This document shows positions 22,351 through 32,995 of a stretch of DNA of 64,000 bases, piece after piece. This stretch comes from Sphaerosporella brunnea (lineage: Eukaryota; Ascomycota; Pezizomycetes; Pezizales; Pyronemataceae), in contig VXIS01000279.1 of NCBI GenBank assembly GCA_008704415.1, positions 1-64,000 on the forward strand, in the 5' to 3' direction. Made by a program: the position numbers and the translations under genes. Under the pieces are notes generated by a model. It searched no databases. It saw only the letters and a list, made by a program, of their open reading frames with translations, and was not told where the DNA came from. The number at the start of each line of letters is the position of its first letter. The stretch's first letter is position 1.

Positions 22351-23296
22351 CTACCGTTGCGGACGCGATCGGTACTTACTGTTCCTCATCCGCTTCTTCA
22401 GCAGTTGCAGCTTAGCTACATCTGGCAACACATCATACGCGTCTGGGATCACGCCCCAATAGTCGTGGAAGCTCCACCTCATGATCTCCTCTTCAATTGG
22501 GTCGCGTGCGTATTTGATGGCAACGCGGATGTCGTCCACCGTCACCTCGTGGGCAACCACGTTTCTATGGAGACGGGAATGGTCGAGTTTCCGAACGCGG
22601 TCCTGCAGGTCGGTGAGGGACATTCCAGCGCGCGCGGCGGCTGATTGCCAGTCGGTAACCTGATTCTGGAAGTGTCGTGGTTTCGTGTAGCTTGGGTATG
22701 CGGTGGATGCGCCGACTTGGAGATCTTTCAGTTTGACTGCATCGGGTTCGATCGCTGGGAGAACGAAGTACTTCCACCAATGCTTCGCGGCGATGGCGCA
22801 GCATATTGGATGGTGCACGCGGTCAACCACAATTGCCATATCGAGCCGCAATTGCGCGTTTTCCGCCCTCAAGGCTTTGTTATCGTCGAGGACGGTGTCG
22901 ATCTTCGCCTTCAAAGTCGCGTTTTCCGCCCTCAAGGCTTTGTTATCGTCGAGGACGGTGTCGAGCTTCGCCTTCAAAGTCGTGTTGTCCTCCCTCAACG
23001 TCGCGTTGTCCATCTTCAACGTCGCGATCTCACACTTCATTGTCCCGATTTCGGACGTCAGCTTCACATTATCCGCGATAACCACCTCCAGCTTCTCGAA
23101 CAATTGCTTGTTATTGGCGAGGAGCGCGGCGATTTCCTTCCGTTGCCTGTTCACGATCCCCCAGGGTGACTGCTTCGCCGCGACCGGGCCAGATGAAGAG
23201 AAGTTACGCTGCCCGTTGAGTACTCCGCTAGTCGGAATCGCTGTCTACACCGCGTGTTCGGTTAGATACTGTTGTCGCTAAAGTGGTGGAAGCCAT
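22351..23296 (-). pseudogene. Coiled-coil protein with possible HEPN-like RN-x3-H segment, frameshifted near its start
   Basis: The main minus frame is open from about 23248 to 22351. Its first part is a long coiled coil: heptads such as ENKAL/ATLKAKLDTVLDDN, with one 21-residue block duplicated in tandem. A globular part of about 150 residues follows, containing HWWKYFVLPAIEPD, SLTDLQDRVRKLDH, HRNVVAHEVTVDDIRVAIKY and MRWSFHDYWG. R-N-V-V-A-H fits the R-x4-H spacing of HEPN ribonuclease domains, but the match is short and I do not claim the fold. The main frame has no ATG before the coiled coil. The frame starting at the ATG at 23296 (MASTTLATTVSNRTRG) stops at 23228 and is offset by one base, so a single-base indel between about 23231 and 23248 separates start and body. 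This is a pseudogene, a sequencing error, or an unrecognised intron. Family otherwise unknown. Confidence 0.6.
22855..22980 (-). repeat. 63-base in-frame tandem duplication inside the coiled-coil gene
   Basis: Two adjacent 63-base copies (22855-22917, 22918-22980) with one mismatch (ATC versus AGC context). Each encodes 21 residues, exactly three coiled-coil heptads, so the duplication lengthens the coil without breaking its register. Confidence 0.9.
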
Positions 23297-23639
23297 ACCG
23301 ATAAACAGGCTGGCAAGGTGATTGCGGCCGTTGGCGATCGATGCAGCTTGCTGACACCGGCGACTGCTGTGACCACTCTTCGGCGGAGCACGCCGCGGCT
23401 GGCGATTGTGCTGAGTTGCAGCGGCATGTGTAGCGGGTGAGCTCTGCTTGTGGGGTGGGGGTTGCGAGTCGCGAGTTGACAAGGAGAGGCTGGCACGGGG
23501 ACTGGTGTGTGAGAGAGCTGGGGTTGAGCTGAACGTCGTTAAAGAAATGGTCAGGGTTATGCCCCGGCATCTTAGGGTCAATCAGAGACTGTCACTCGCT
23601 GGGTCAAGAAATGAAGAACTTGGGGTTATGCTGCAAACC

Positions 23640-24240
23640 GTCGGCGATCGATCATCAGGGCTAGCACGGAGGCCAAACGTCAAGACCGCGACCGATGGCT
23701 TGCCGAGCATTGCCGTCCGAAGAGCTACTACAGGCCACCCAGAGGCAACAAGGCCGCTTTGAAGACCAGAAAGGCTCTAGCAGTGCGCTTCTTCCAGCTG
23801 AGACCGCAGAAAGCTCCGACAGGCCCCTATCAGCATCGGACCGGGCGACGCGCAGACGACAGATGCTGGTTATGCCCGCCGAAGCCACCGCAGACCAGGA
23901 ACCGCCTCTCCAAGACATGTCGACGGTGGCGAGACAAGCAGAGAACCCTGTGGCAGGCAGTGGCCGCGGCTACGCGCAAAGGGGGCAAGCGGAGGCGGAA
24001 AACGACTACGGCGGTCCGGAATCTACTGGGTGACGAGCGCTGCATACAGGCGGTGATGGCCGTCTTGAGCAGCACGAGCGCGGGATTGTGGCCGAAGCCC
24101 TGAATGCGGCCGATTAGGGCCTGAATCTGTTTCCTTTGTCGAGTTGTGCTCTTTTCCTTGCTTTCTTTTCTTTCTCGGAGGAGCGGACCTCACAGTAGGC
24201 CACGTGTCTAGGGGTCCTCCCGCCCTTGCGATGAAATAGC
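23640..24240 (+). mobile_element. LINE (Tad-like non-LTR retrotransposon) 3' fragment
   Basis: The plus frame ending at 24103 encodes the carboxy end of a fungal LINE polyprotein. Reading from about 23650 it contains RDRWLAEHC, then ALAVRFFQLRPQKAPTGPY, GRRADDRCWLCP, and a TLWQAVAAATRKGGKR segment before LLGDERCIQAVMAVLSS. A homologous end is found at about 62056-62350 on the minus strand. The reverse transcriptase core is absent, so this is a 5'-truncated copy. The end is uncertain: after the stop, a short 3' region contains a TGCTCTTTTCCTTG block related to the other copy. Confidence 0.7.
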
Positions 24241-25929
24241 AGCAACGGTTGTGCGTTTCCCGGTAGGTCAAACTCCCTGAAACGGAGTGCGCGGCGGCGC
24301 GTGAAGAAATGGTTGCCGACGATTCGCCCCATCTTTGGCAGCGTATGAGGACTTCTTTCACGGGATTTCACCGCGAGTCCCACGGGTGTATCCTCCGAAC
24401 AACATCGCGACGGCAAACCGCAGCTACCATCTGTCCGAATTGTGCTTGTTGATGCTGGTGCCTCGCGACATGCACTCGAAAGGACCATTGCTAGGAATCT
24501 ATTGGCCAGGAAGCGGCACGCAAATGCTTTGGCCCGAACGAGTATAAGTTCGACGCACGGTTGGATAGATAGATTTTGATCCAATGTACTTCTGCGTTGC
24601 GGAAACGGCGATGCGACTTCCTCAGCGCAGGCCATGAGTTTCCCGAACGAATCGGCGTGTCGGACTGCCCGTGTTCAAATGCCCCGGGCCGCGCGAACAA
24701 CCCCGATGCGCCTCCTCGCCCAGCGATGGACACGACGCGAGATGAGCCGAGCCTGAAAAGCTCGCGCTTTGGCGCGAACGGCCATTCCCTGTATCGTCCA
24801 CGAGCCGGTAAGTAACTGGTTGTTCAAGATCTAGGCCTGCTTTATCAGGAGCCCAACTGTCATCGGGCTCGCCGTATAGATGGCAAAGCCGACAGTCCTC
24901 CTTGCCTGGGAGCGGCGATGCCTGACGCTCTGCCGGCCATCAACAAAAGGACACGCCGAAAACACAGCAATATCTTCACAAAACATCCTCTCCACCCGTG
25001 GTCGCTTCGCTCTAGTCCCCTCATAGCTACCAAGCCAGCTGCGCCCGACCCGGTCCTGCCAGCGCAGCTACGGCGCATCAGGACCGGCCCCAATGTCGTG
25101 GGTGGGTGGGCGAGCAGATGAAAACTGTGATCTCGCCAAGGATGGACAGAGATGGAGCGGAGCCATCGACCGTACGAAAACTCTGCTCACCAGACTAACG
25201 CTGCGCTGTCCCTTGTGACCGTTTGTCATTCGCCCCCTTGCTCTTTTTGTTGTTGCGGCGGCTTTTTATATCCACAGCCTACACACTGCATAACCCGCGA
25301 GCTCGGAGACAGTCTCGAACCGATGGCACGGCCCTCGAGGTGATTAGGACAATCAACAATCAAGGAAATCGGTCTAAAAATGACGTAAGTCGAAGCTGGC
25401 GGGTGGTAAGTAATATCTATGAAAGCGGGGATTGTTCTCCACACTGACGTCCCAACAGACCCCCAAGACTGGAGTGAGGCGCGGTTTCAATGCACCAAGG
25501 ATTTGGCGACGGCACCTTGGTCGTGTCACTGGGCCGAACGGTCAAGCCCGGAAGACCGACAGCGGCTTTGCAATGGCACAGACATTGACAGGCTTCGATG
25601 AGGCCTGTGTCTGGCAGTGTGATAGCGGTGGATGCGATGGGTTGCATAACCGCATGATTTTCTTTCAGCAGCTGGGTGCGGCGGTCATGTCTCAAGCTGT
25701 CGCGGCTCCAGCTACAACAGTACCTTCTAGCAATGAAACAACCAACCCGCCACCATTGTGGGTCGGCTATTTTGAACACTGCCGAACTGAATGAGATAAA
25801 CAGTCCTTGTAGACAGCTCTCTCCAAGAATGATATACCACCACCCTTCACCGTCCATCTTTGCCCTATGGTCAGCGTTTGCTTCCAGGATGGGCCCCCAC
25901 CCCCCCCGGCTGCTCCAGGAACACCCACA
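24241..25929. other. No gene recognised
   Basis: A minus frame 24114-24635 (173 codons) contains a basic stretch (TRRRALRFREFDLPGNAQPL) but no identifiable domain. Plus frames at 25432-25794 are open without motifs. Nothing is called. Confidence 0.35.
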
Positions 25930-26712
25930 CCGTCACAGTTGAGCAAACACTGCTGGTCCTACTACCACAGCGCCGCCAACAGCCCTGGATCCGGTCACAA
26001 AATGGGAACAGAAGAAGCGCCAAGTAAACGCATATGCCCAGAGTGAGATGCGGATGACCTGCGGGACGCTACAGCGCATTCGCAGGAAGATCAGCTCAAG
26101 CTTCTTTGACCGAACGCGGGGTGTGCGCGGCTGATCTAGTTGTTTAGGTCCAGTCTGCGCCTGAGGGTGGATGCTGCTAATTTGGAGCTGCGGGTGTGGA
26201 GCTTCTTGCTCTGTGGCAATATCATGCGCAGGCGGGAGGCGACGCAAGCGCAGGCCTCACTGCACGTCCTGTCCCGTGGGGCCTCCTGTATTGTGCCATA
26301 GTGCCCTCAGCGCCTCGCCGCGTCTTCTGTCATCGAAGGATAAGGAAACTAATGGATTGCCGTGCCGTAGGCGATTGCCTGGGTTATAGACCTCGAATAC
26401 AGCAGAAGGACACCGTTTATGCTCAGACAGGGGGAGTCATGATACCTACGGATATGACACCACATAAACCGTTGATCAAGTACGTTGGGGTAGCTAAACG
26501 GATCGGACTGCTACTGACCGCGTCATTGGAAATATGACAACCGAATGGAGCTATCTGTGAAGGACTCCGGCAACTCGACGGAGCAGTGGACAGCTGGAGT
26601 ATAAGCATCTACTGTGATAGATGGACGAAGCCGTTGGGAATCGGGTGGACATGGATCATGTGATCGCGCCGCACCGCGATTGGGGATTTAGTTCATGCTC
26701 AGATAGGGGGAG
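25930..26712 (+). mobile_element. Internally deleted copia-type remnant ending in a polypurine tract
   Basis: About 25980-26130, a plus frame contains PTALDPVTKWEQKKRQVNAY, which has the look of the start of a copia Gag. At 26703-26712 the purine run ATAGGGGGAG directly abuts the LTR at 26713, as a polypurine tract should. No RT or integrase remains. A near-copy of the tract region (TTTATGCTCAGACAGGGGGAGT) lies at 26416-26437, so the tract neighbourhood is duplicated about 278 bases apart. The left boundary and the 5' LTR were not found. Confidence 0.45.
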
Positions 26713-26871
26713 TGTTGAGACGTAGAGTATGACTCTCTGGTGGATCCGGGTATGAACCAGTGAAATAGTAGTGCTCGTTTCTGCCTCTTAAGGGAGCAGC
26801 AACTCGCACTTAGCTCTACACTTTGAATCAATCCCTTCTCGCGACCTTCTTGAAGAAAGCTATCGTCAACA
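26713..26871 (+). repeat. Copia-type LTR, left of the spliced mini-gene
   Basis: 159 bases, starting TGTTGAGACGTAGAGTATGA and ending ATCGTCAACA. It shares the CTCGTTTCTGCCTCTTA block and both tips with 19084-19254 and 27181-27372. It follows a polypurine tract, so it can be read as the 3' LTR of the remnant to its left. No 5-base duplication was found around it alone. Confidence 0.75.
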
Positions 26872-26901
26872 GCAACCTTTCGCGCAACACCAACTACCAC
26901 A

Positions 26902-27169
26902 ATGGCCGACCCCGCCCCCGACAGCACCTCCCTCTACAAGGCGTCTCTGGAGCGCCTGCTCGCGGTAAGTCCCCACCTCCCACCTCGCGAGCGAGTCTGA
27001 CATGTGGACACCGCAGGAGCTGGCGTTCCTCAACGCCAACGCGATCGTTTCCGACGCCGACAACGCCGCCATGCAGAACAGCCTCGCCGCCGCCCGCCGC
27101 AAGCTCCGCGTCGGTGGTAATGGCGTCGTTGGCTGGGCGCCCAAAAACAAGTTTCACACTGAGGAGTAG
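26902..27169 (+). CDS. Small two-exon gene lying exactly between two LTRs (71 residues)
   Basis: The ATG at 26902 opens a 63-base exon encoding MADPAPDSTSLYKASLERLL plus one Ala. A 52-base intron follows (26965-27016) with GTAAGT donor, CTGAC branch-like motif and CCGCAG acceptor. A 153-base second exon then ends at TAG 27167-27169. Phase is preserved (216 bases in all). The protein is helical and Ala-rich (ELAFLNANAIVSDADNAAMQ, SLAAARRKLRVGG) and ends FHTEE. Third positions are overwhelmingly G or C, unlike the flanks, which supports real coding. The leader is only 30 bases after the left LTR, and the stop is 11 bases before the right LTR. Family not recognised; a weak resemblance to the helical N-terminus of fungal SH3 adaptor proteins is not enough to name it. 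Confidence 0.6.
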
Positions 27170-27180
27170 GTGGAGACACT

Positions 27181-27372
27181 TGTTGAGACATAGAGTATCA
27201 CTCTACATGGGATACGGGTATGAACAGGTGCGTTGGAGTTAGATCGTCAGATTAGAGTTTGGAACGAGCGTCCGTTTCTGCCTCTTAAGGGAGCAGCAAC
27301 TCGCTCTGTACCTAGCAATATATCTCTTGACCTACGTTCTTAGTGTCCACTGCGTGAAACCTATCGTCAACA
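27181..27372 (+). repeat. Copia-type LTR, right of the spliced mini-gene
   Basis: 192 bases, TGTTGAGACATAGAGTATCA at the left, ATCGTCAACA at the right. It is preceded by a purine-rich GAGGAGTAGGTGGAGACA. More similar to the solo LTR at 19084-19254 in its right third than the left copy is. No matching 5-base duplication was seen for it alone, or for the pair taken together. Confidence 0.75.
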
Positions 27373-28069
27373 GGGCCCCCGTCAGCAGTGGTCGGTTTCT
27401 GGGTGTATATGAGCGCTGTCCAGCTATCTGCAGGGCCGGCGTATTGCAAAAAGTTGTCCCAGTGCTCCCTCTTGGCGCGACGGATGGCCGCCCCGAGCGT
27501 TAACCCTCACTCTCCTCCCGGTGTCGCTGGGCTTGTTGTCCGGCGGCGACGCGTGCGGCTTGACAGAAATCCCAGTATTTCACTGGCATGTATGAAGCAT
27601 GGCTGGAATGTGCATTCCGCCGGCTGCGCCGTTGACGGGATTGGCCCTCATGACAGTTTGTGCACACCTGGGAGCGACAGGCATATCCCCGACGTCTGAG
27701 TTTATCGAGTATCGTCCCAACCCAGAACGAGAGGAATATTGCCGCTCGCTTCACGAGTTTCAATGGCGGTGTGAACAATAACAGCGCGGAGGCGATCGGG
27801 CACACCTGTCTTCCTAGAGAGCATACGGGGCATTTCTGGTCTTGTATCCACCGCAACAAATTCATTACCCACCGTGGACGGGTGGGTGTGGCTTTCAGAG
27901 ACGATATTCGTGCCGTCGCAGTCGAAGCTTGGCGTCGCTATCAAAACGCTCCCCCACATCCCGGCCCGATAAGTCATTTGGCTGATTGATCCGCACTACT
28001 GAGCTCCAGTCTCAATGCTGCCGGAGTCTTCGCACATATGGGAATCCACCGTTGGCAATGGTTAGGAGT
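27373..28069. other. No gene recognised
   Basis: Antiparallel frames 27500-27865 (minus) and 27660-27989 (plus) overlap without motifs. Nothing is called. Confidence 0.4.
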
Positions 28070-28166
28070 CGGTGGTCCGCCAGAAGGGGTAGCATAGTGT
28101 TTTCTTTTTACACATGTCATGGCCGCAACCGGCCGAATACAGTATGATTGAAACAAAACGAATCAA
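28070..28166 (+). repeat. LINE 3'-end relic with conserved stem-loop
   Basis: CAGAAGGGGTAGCATAGT ... ATGTCATGGCCGCAACCGG ... GAATACAGTATGATTGAAAC aligns with the 3' tail of the LINE at 61850-62060 (minus strand). Nothing of the coding region is recognisable here. The hairpin GGCCGCAACCGGCC is at 28121-28134. Confidence 0.65.
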
Positions 28167-29344
28167 ACCATCGGGCTGAGTGCGTGTCGAAGGAAAGCTT
28201 GTGGATGCGGCCAAAGGTGCGATTGGACCCTGGGCGCCACCGCACTTGGTAGATGCACAGGCACCCACCAGCTACGAACATGAAGGTTGGGAGGGCGAGA
28301 CTCACGTACCAGGAACCATTGCCCCCCACGACCGAACAGGAAGGTGTGGAGGAGAGAGTACTGACTCGGATGGCCGATCTGCGGTTCCGCGGCAACGGCG
28401 TGCGTTTTCTCTCCGGGACGACTCAGTCAGTGGCAAGCGCAACCGGGACCGAGGCGGTCTTGATTACCATTGGCTTGCGGCCTGCCTTATACCGCTCTGC
28501 GTCGGCACCCGAAAACCATGATGTGGTGCCTCTGCTACCCACTCGAGGTGTGGCGGTGTTAGGGTTGCAACTGTGGGCGCTGTCACGGCACATACCGCTC
28601 TTCACCATCCCCACTGCGGCCCAACACGCTTGAGCGTTGCTCGCGATCACACAGTCGTTGCGATGCCGCGCCCCCATACAGCGTGGACCTTCGCCGGCGC
28701 GTACGACGTCTTACCGAAGACATCAAAATTCCGTTCCCCTGCGGGTCGCAATGCAGTCCATCTGTCCTCAGCCTATCACCGGATACCTCAGGACCTGCTG
28801 CAAGAGCGAAGTTCTCGCTTTCGACGGGTCTTTCGCAATAATGCCAGCAATGCACCAGATAAATGACCACTCATGCGCTGCAGATTTGATCGGAACAAGG
28901 CCAATACAGCTAGGGAACAGCCAGATCGATCGCATCCGAGAGGTGAGGGTTGATCCTGACCCGTTCGCTCGACAACTTCAACAGGATCTGGTCCGACGTG
29001 CAGAGTTTGGGTGCTGGCGTTTCCTGATTCCCGCAGGAGAACCTCGCGTGAGTCTATCCTGCCGTTTCCATTTCCATTCCGCGGTTGCAGACCCACTGTC
29101 AGGCTTGTCCGCTTTCCCGAAACGTCCGTGGGACTCTGTCTGGCTCGCATAGTGGCGCCCCAAGGTGTGCGGCGAGCTAGCGGGCATATGGACGGGCCGC
29201 TATTGGCTCGCTGCGGAAAGGCCCACGTCAGCCGGGGACGGCAGCACATTTTGCCGTGAAAAAGCTTGGCTTCCGTGGCACTTCTATGGGACTACGAGTA
29301 GGTCCATCGGTGGCCGTTGGGGGGTGCGGATGGCTAGGTCGAGC
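28167..29344. other. No gene recognised
   Basis: Antiparallel open frames (28637-29152 plus, 28788-29249 minus) without motifs. I cannot tell whether either codes. Confidence 0.35.
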
Positions 29345-29430
29345 TGAACTAAATGTTGCTTCGATCCGGCTCGGGCTCGCGGGTCGAGTTTTGAGCTCAA
29401 ACTGGCTCGGCTCATTTGCCACACTGACTG
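29345..29430 (-). repeat. Relic of a hAT-type end
   Basis: GGCTCGGGCTCGCGGGTCGAG ... GGCTCGGCTCATTTGCCACACTGACTG resembles the right end of the hAT element at 17231-18335 (CGAGCC-rich subterminal region, then a GCAACACTA-like tip), with decay. No paired left end was found. Confidence 0.45.
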
Positions 29431-29774
29431 TGAGTACCTATGCTACGACCGCCGAGCTTACCGAATCTATGGCGAACCGGTTTGAATACGTGACGATGGG
29501 AACACACCATATGCCGGAGTTCACCTGCCACCTAACTTTTGGCCGAGCCATTCATAGCCAAACACGAAATCAACGCGCCTCATATGCCGCGAGCGGCGGG
29601 CGATAGGATTGGGGCTCAGGCACTCTTCCGTCCCAGCAGACCTCTCTCGCTCAGATAATCATCCCCACCTCCAACACACCTGATCCCCGCAGTTGCAACG
29701 AAACCCGATATTGTGAGATATAAAATCGCTACCCGCAGCGAATGGAAGTCGCGCACCGCAATGCTGAGATGCAA

Positions 29775-30950
29775 TGGCAGCTTGGGTGGTCGGCGGGCGT
29801 GCTGAGAACGGTAGTCACGACTCACGAGTGCGGTTGTCGAGAACACACTGGCACGCTCTTACTCTGCCGAGAACGGTACCTCTGTACATCTATGCACGGT
29901 GCGGCCGCGGCCATCGCATCATCCACGCCGCATTTTGTGTAGCGTTCAGCGGTTGGTTGTTCAGCCCGTGGTTCGCGAGGTGAGGTGATGCTGTGGAGGA
30001 TTGCACGCCGCGGCGCGGGGCATTTGATGGTGAGCTCGCAGGCGGAAACCCGCGCGTCATCACCACCATCGTGGCCGCCAGCGATTGATTCCGTGCGCCC
30101 GACGTCTGAATTCACCTTCTCGGTTGCAACCGAGATCTCGGGAGCCCAACGTGTCACCAGATAGCGGTATGTGTTGCGGTCGAGTAGATGGGGCGTGTTT
30201 TCACGTACCGCGGTAAGCGCCGGTGCTGCGTCATCGCAACCAAGGCTGTCGGCAAGGCTTAGTCGAGGCTGGGCGGGGCTGACACCACGGCTGAAGCGCT
30301 AAGCGCTAAGCGCCAAGGCTGCGCCGGCATTGTCAGGCTGTCGTCTTGAACAAGGCTGGAAACCGGGATTACACAGCGCTGACCGGAACGTGAAAAATTC
30401 CCCGGTGATGGTATGCAAGCTGTTGCTCTGGTGGTCGCGGCGGAATGTAGATGTGTTTGCAATGGGCGCGTCGGTGGTCGGCGAGCGAGTTGTGATAGGT
30501 AGTCACGGGTGCTCCCGCGGTCATCGAGAACGTGCTGGCAAGCGCTGGCTCTGTCGAGAAGGTTCGGTGGCTGCAGTCATTTGATGATGAGCATATGCCT
30601 GGCACCCAAGCATCATCACCGCTATCGTGGGATCATGCCCTGTCCACGAGCAAGATATTGTCGGATACACTGCCCTAGTTTCAGTTGGAGCGCAATGCAG
30701 CTCGATTGCTGATGGATGCATGTTCAGCTGTTTTGTTTAAGTGGAAACTCCGTTCCGTGACGCTGGGTTGGTCGGCGGGCGCACTGTGATCGGTAGTGAT
30801 GGGTGCTCCGCCGCTCGTGGAAAACATACTGGCAAGCGCTAGCTCTGCCGAGAAGGCTCAGCGGCGGTGGTGAGCTCGTGCCTGCCACCCGAGCGGGATC
30901 ACCGTTGGCCGCCAGTGATTGATTCTGTGTCGCCCACGGAGAGATTTCAC
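29775..30950 (+). repeat. Three diverged copies of a GGTCGGCGGGCG repeat
   Basis: Copies at about 29785-30110, 30470-30660 and 30765-30950. Each begins GTGGTCGGCG or TTGGTCGGCGGGCG, continues through GGTAGTCACG or a variant, GAGAACNNNCTGGCAAGCGCT and CTCTGCCGAGAA, and ends near CATCACC..ATCGTGG or GATCACCGTTGGCC. The first copy has about 130 extra bases in the middle. Function unknown; the short frames across them are not conserved between copies. Confidence 0.6.
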
Positions 30951-32995
30951 TGGTCCCCCGAGGAGAGCAACCACGGAATCGTTGCTTATCTATCTCTTCA
31001 GGATTCACACCGGTGGACGGAATCAGTTCTACTCCTTCTGGGCTGGCAGCTGAGTATGAGGTGGGTTCCGGGCTCAGATCTCAATGGACGGACATCATTC
31101 TGATTACCGCAACGCCAGCGGGTGAAAGACCGTTCAGCGACTGTTGCGGTGCACATGAACGTCGGCCCAATGCCGGGTGCGTTTCGCACTTTATGTGTGA
31201 CTCATGGTGGCCACCACTGGGTTGCAACATCATTGATCACCGCCTCGGCCGTGCTTGGTGGGGTTACATGCAATGGGTGAGATATTGAAGGCGATCACTC
31301 CCACCTTGTAACATTTGCTGCGAGCCGTTTCTTCAGCATACCGTGACACTCAAACGTTTGCGATTCAATCCGACAAGCCACACCCAATGTCAATAACGAA
31401 GGGCGAGTACAATTCAAAAGTTCAAAGGTTTGTCTCCCATGAATTTGTGCTAACCCAACCGATAGATGCGGCTTCCGCACACTCCCACGGAAACACTTCC
31501 ACATCAAAACATCCAACCCCAGGCCTACCATCGCTACCCATCACAAAGACTTCTGCCACGGCGCTTGTCCTTTGGCCCTGCCCGGCGTCCATCGCTGGTC
31601 GCTGGGCTGGCCCGAGATGTTCATCCTGACCCATCGGTGCTCCATAAAGGAGGCTACCCAGCGGATTTCACTGTGTGGAACCTTCAGCAGTCTCCGCATG
31701 AGGACGGCTTTAGATCCATAACCGAAACCTCGCTGATCACCCATAAGCTGGACACCGACAACGCGCGGTGATTGCCGCGCCATCTGCGCGTGCTCCATAC
31801 GGACTGCAACCGCCCTCACCCAGCCCTGCTGCCGAACTGACGGTCATTGAGGCAACCGCCTGGTTTCAGCTGCGCGAGCCAGTCTGGCAGTCACCACTGG
31901 TTCAGCTGCATTACCCCAGGCTGCAGAGGAGCGACATCGCCCTGGTAGTCGAATTTTCTGAGTGTGGCCGATGACGACTCCCGTGGCGTGCCGCAGTGTG
32001 CGTGGCCTGTGCCTGCGATAAGCCGCATGCGCGGACAAGCGCCATGAAACCCTCCCGGTGCCAGATTCACACCAGCCTCCTTAACCGGTCCGACAAACGG
32101 ACCTTGTCATACACTTCTGCCCAATCTCGGCCATGCGAGCGACGCGGGCCAACGCAGTCGTCCGATGCCGCCGAGTTCGCCCCTCCGTATGCTCATCGGG
32201 CCTTGCAGGAGCCTCCGCGCTCGCCGGAGAAGGATAAGGCCCGCAGGACGAAGCGTGCCTTCACGCCAAACACTTGACAGACGGGCCACGGCGAAGGTGA
32301 GCAACCGACGCAATGCATTGTGCCGCATATCTATCCGGCACCAGCATCGTTGTATCGGAGTGATGCCGATTGGGCTGGCGGAACCACCGTTGATTCAACC
32401 CGGAGCGCAATTGCGTTGCGGCGCTCACGGTATCTCATCGCACGCCGTATTTCTTAGGGGAGCTGCACGAATCGCGGAGGCTGGATGGCTCGGGATGTGT
32501 TGCGTTCCAGACAAGAGGTGACGCACAGTTCGGTTTTCGTTGGGGAGGGATGTGTCATGGGCATATAGAAGGACGCACGCTGCGACGTGGTGGTGGTGTT
32601 GTCAGGCACGATCTCTGACGTCCGTCGTGAACTATCACTCACACCATTTGGCGGTGAAACGCTGGACGTATGCGGAAGAAAGACAACCAATAACGAAGAC
32701 AAGCTATCATCCCCAAGACAAGAACATCGAATTCTCACACCGAACTCTCAACACCCCAAGTCTCACTCAACCACCTGCTGCCAGCCAGCTGCCTTTCCGC
32801 TCTCTCCCGCCATCCCCAGTACTGCCGAATACCCCCGCGTCCTCGTCCTCCTCTTCGCTGTCATTATCGCCGTCGGCTCCTCCCCGTCGTCATCGGACGA
32901 ATCATTTCCTGAGTCTCTTGGGTATGACGAGTGCTTACCCTCACCTACAAGCTGGCGGTGCTCGAGAACCTGCGAGAGCAGCCACGGGGAGAACT
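30951..32995. other. No gene recognised
   Basis: Frames up to about 118 codons on both strands without motifs. A long plus frame, 32587-33366, runs antisense to the HNH gene and is rejected (see rejected list). Confidence 0.4.

Noticed and set aside
22645..23281. Plus frames of 174 and 192 codons over the coiled-coil gene
   Set aside because: Antisense shadows of the repetitive coiled-coil coding sequence; the minus frame has the heptads and the globular part.
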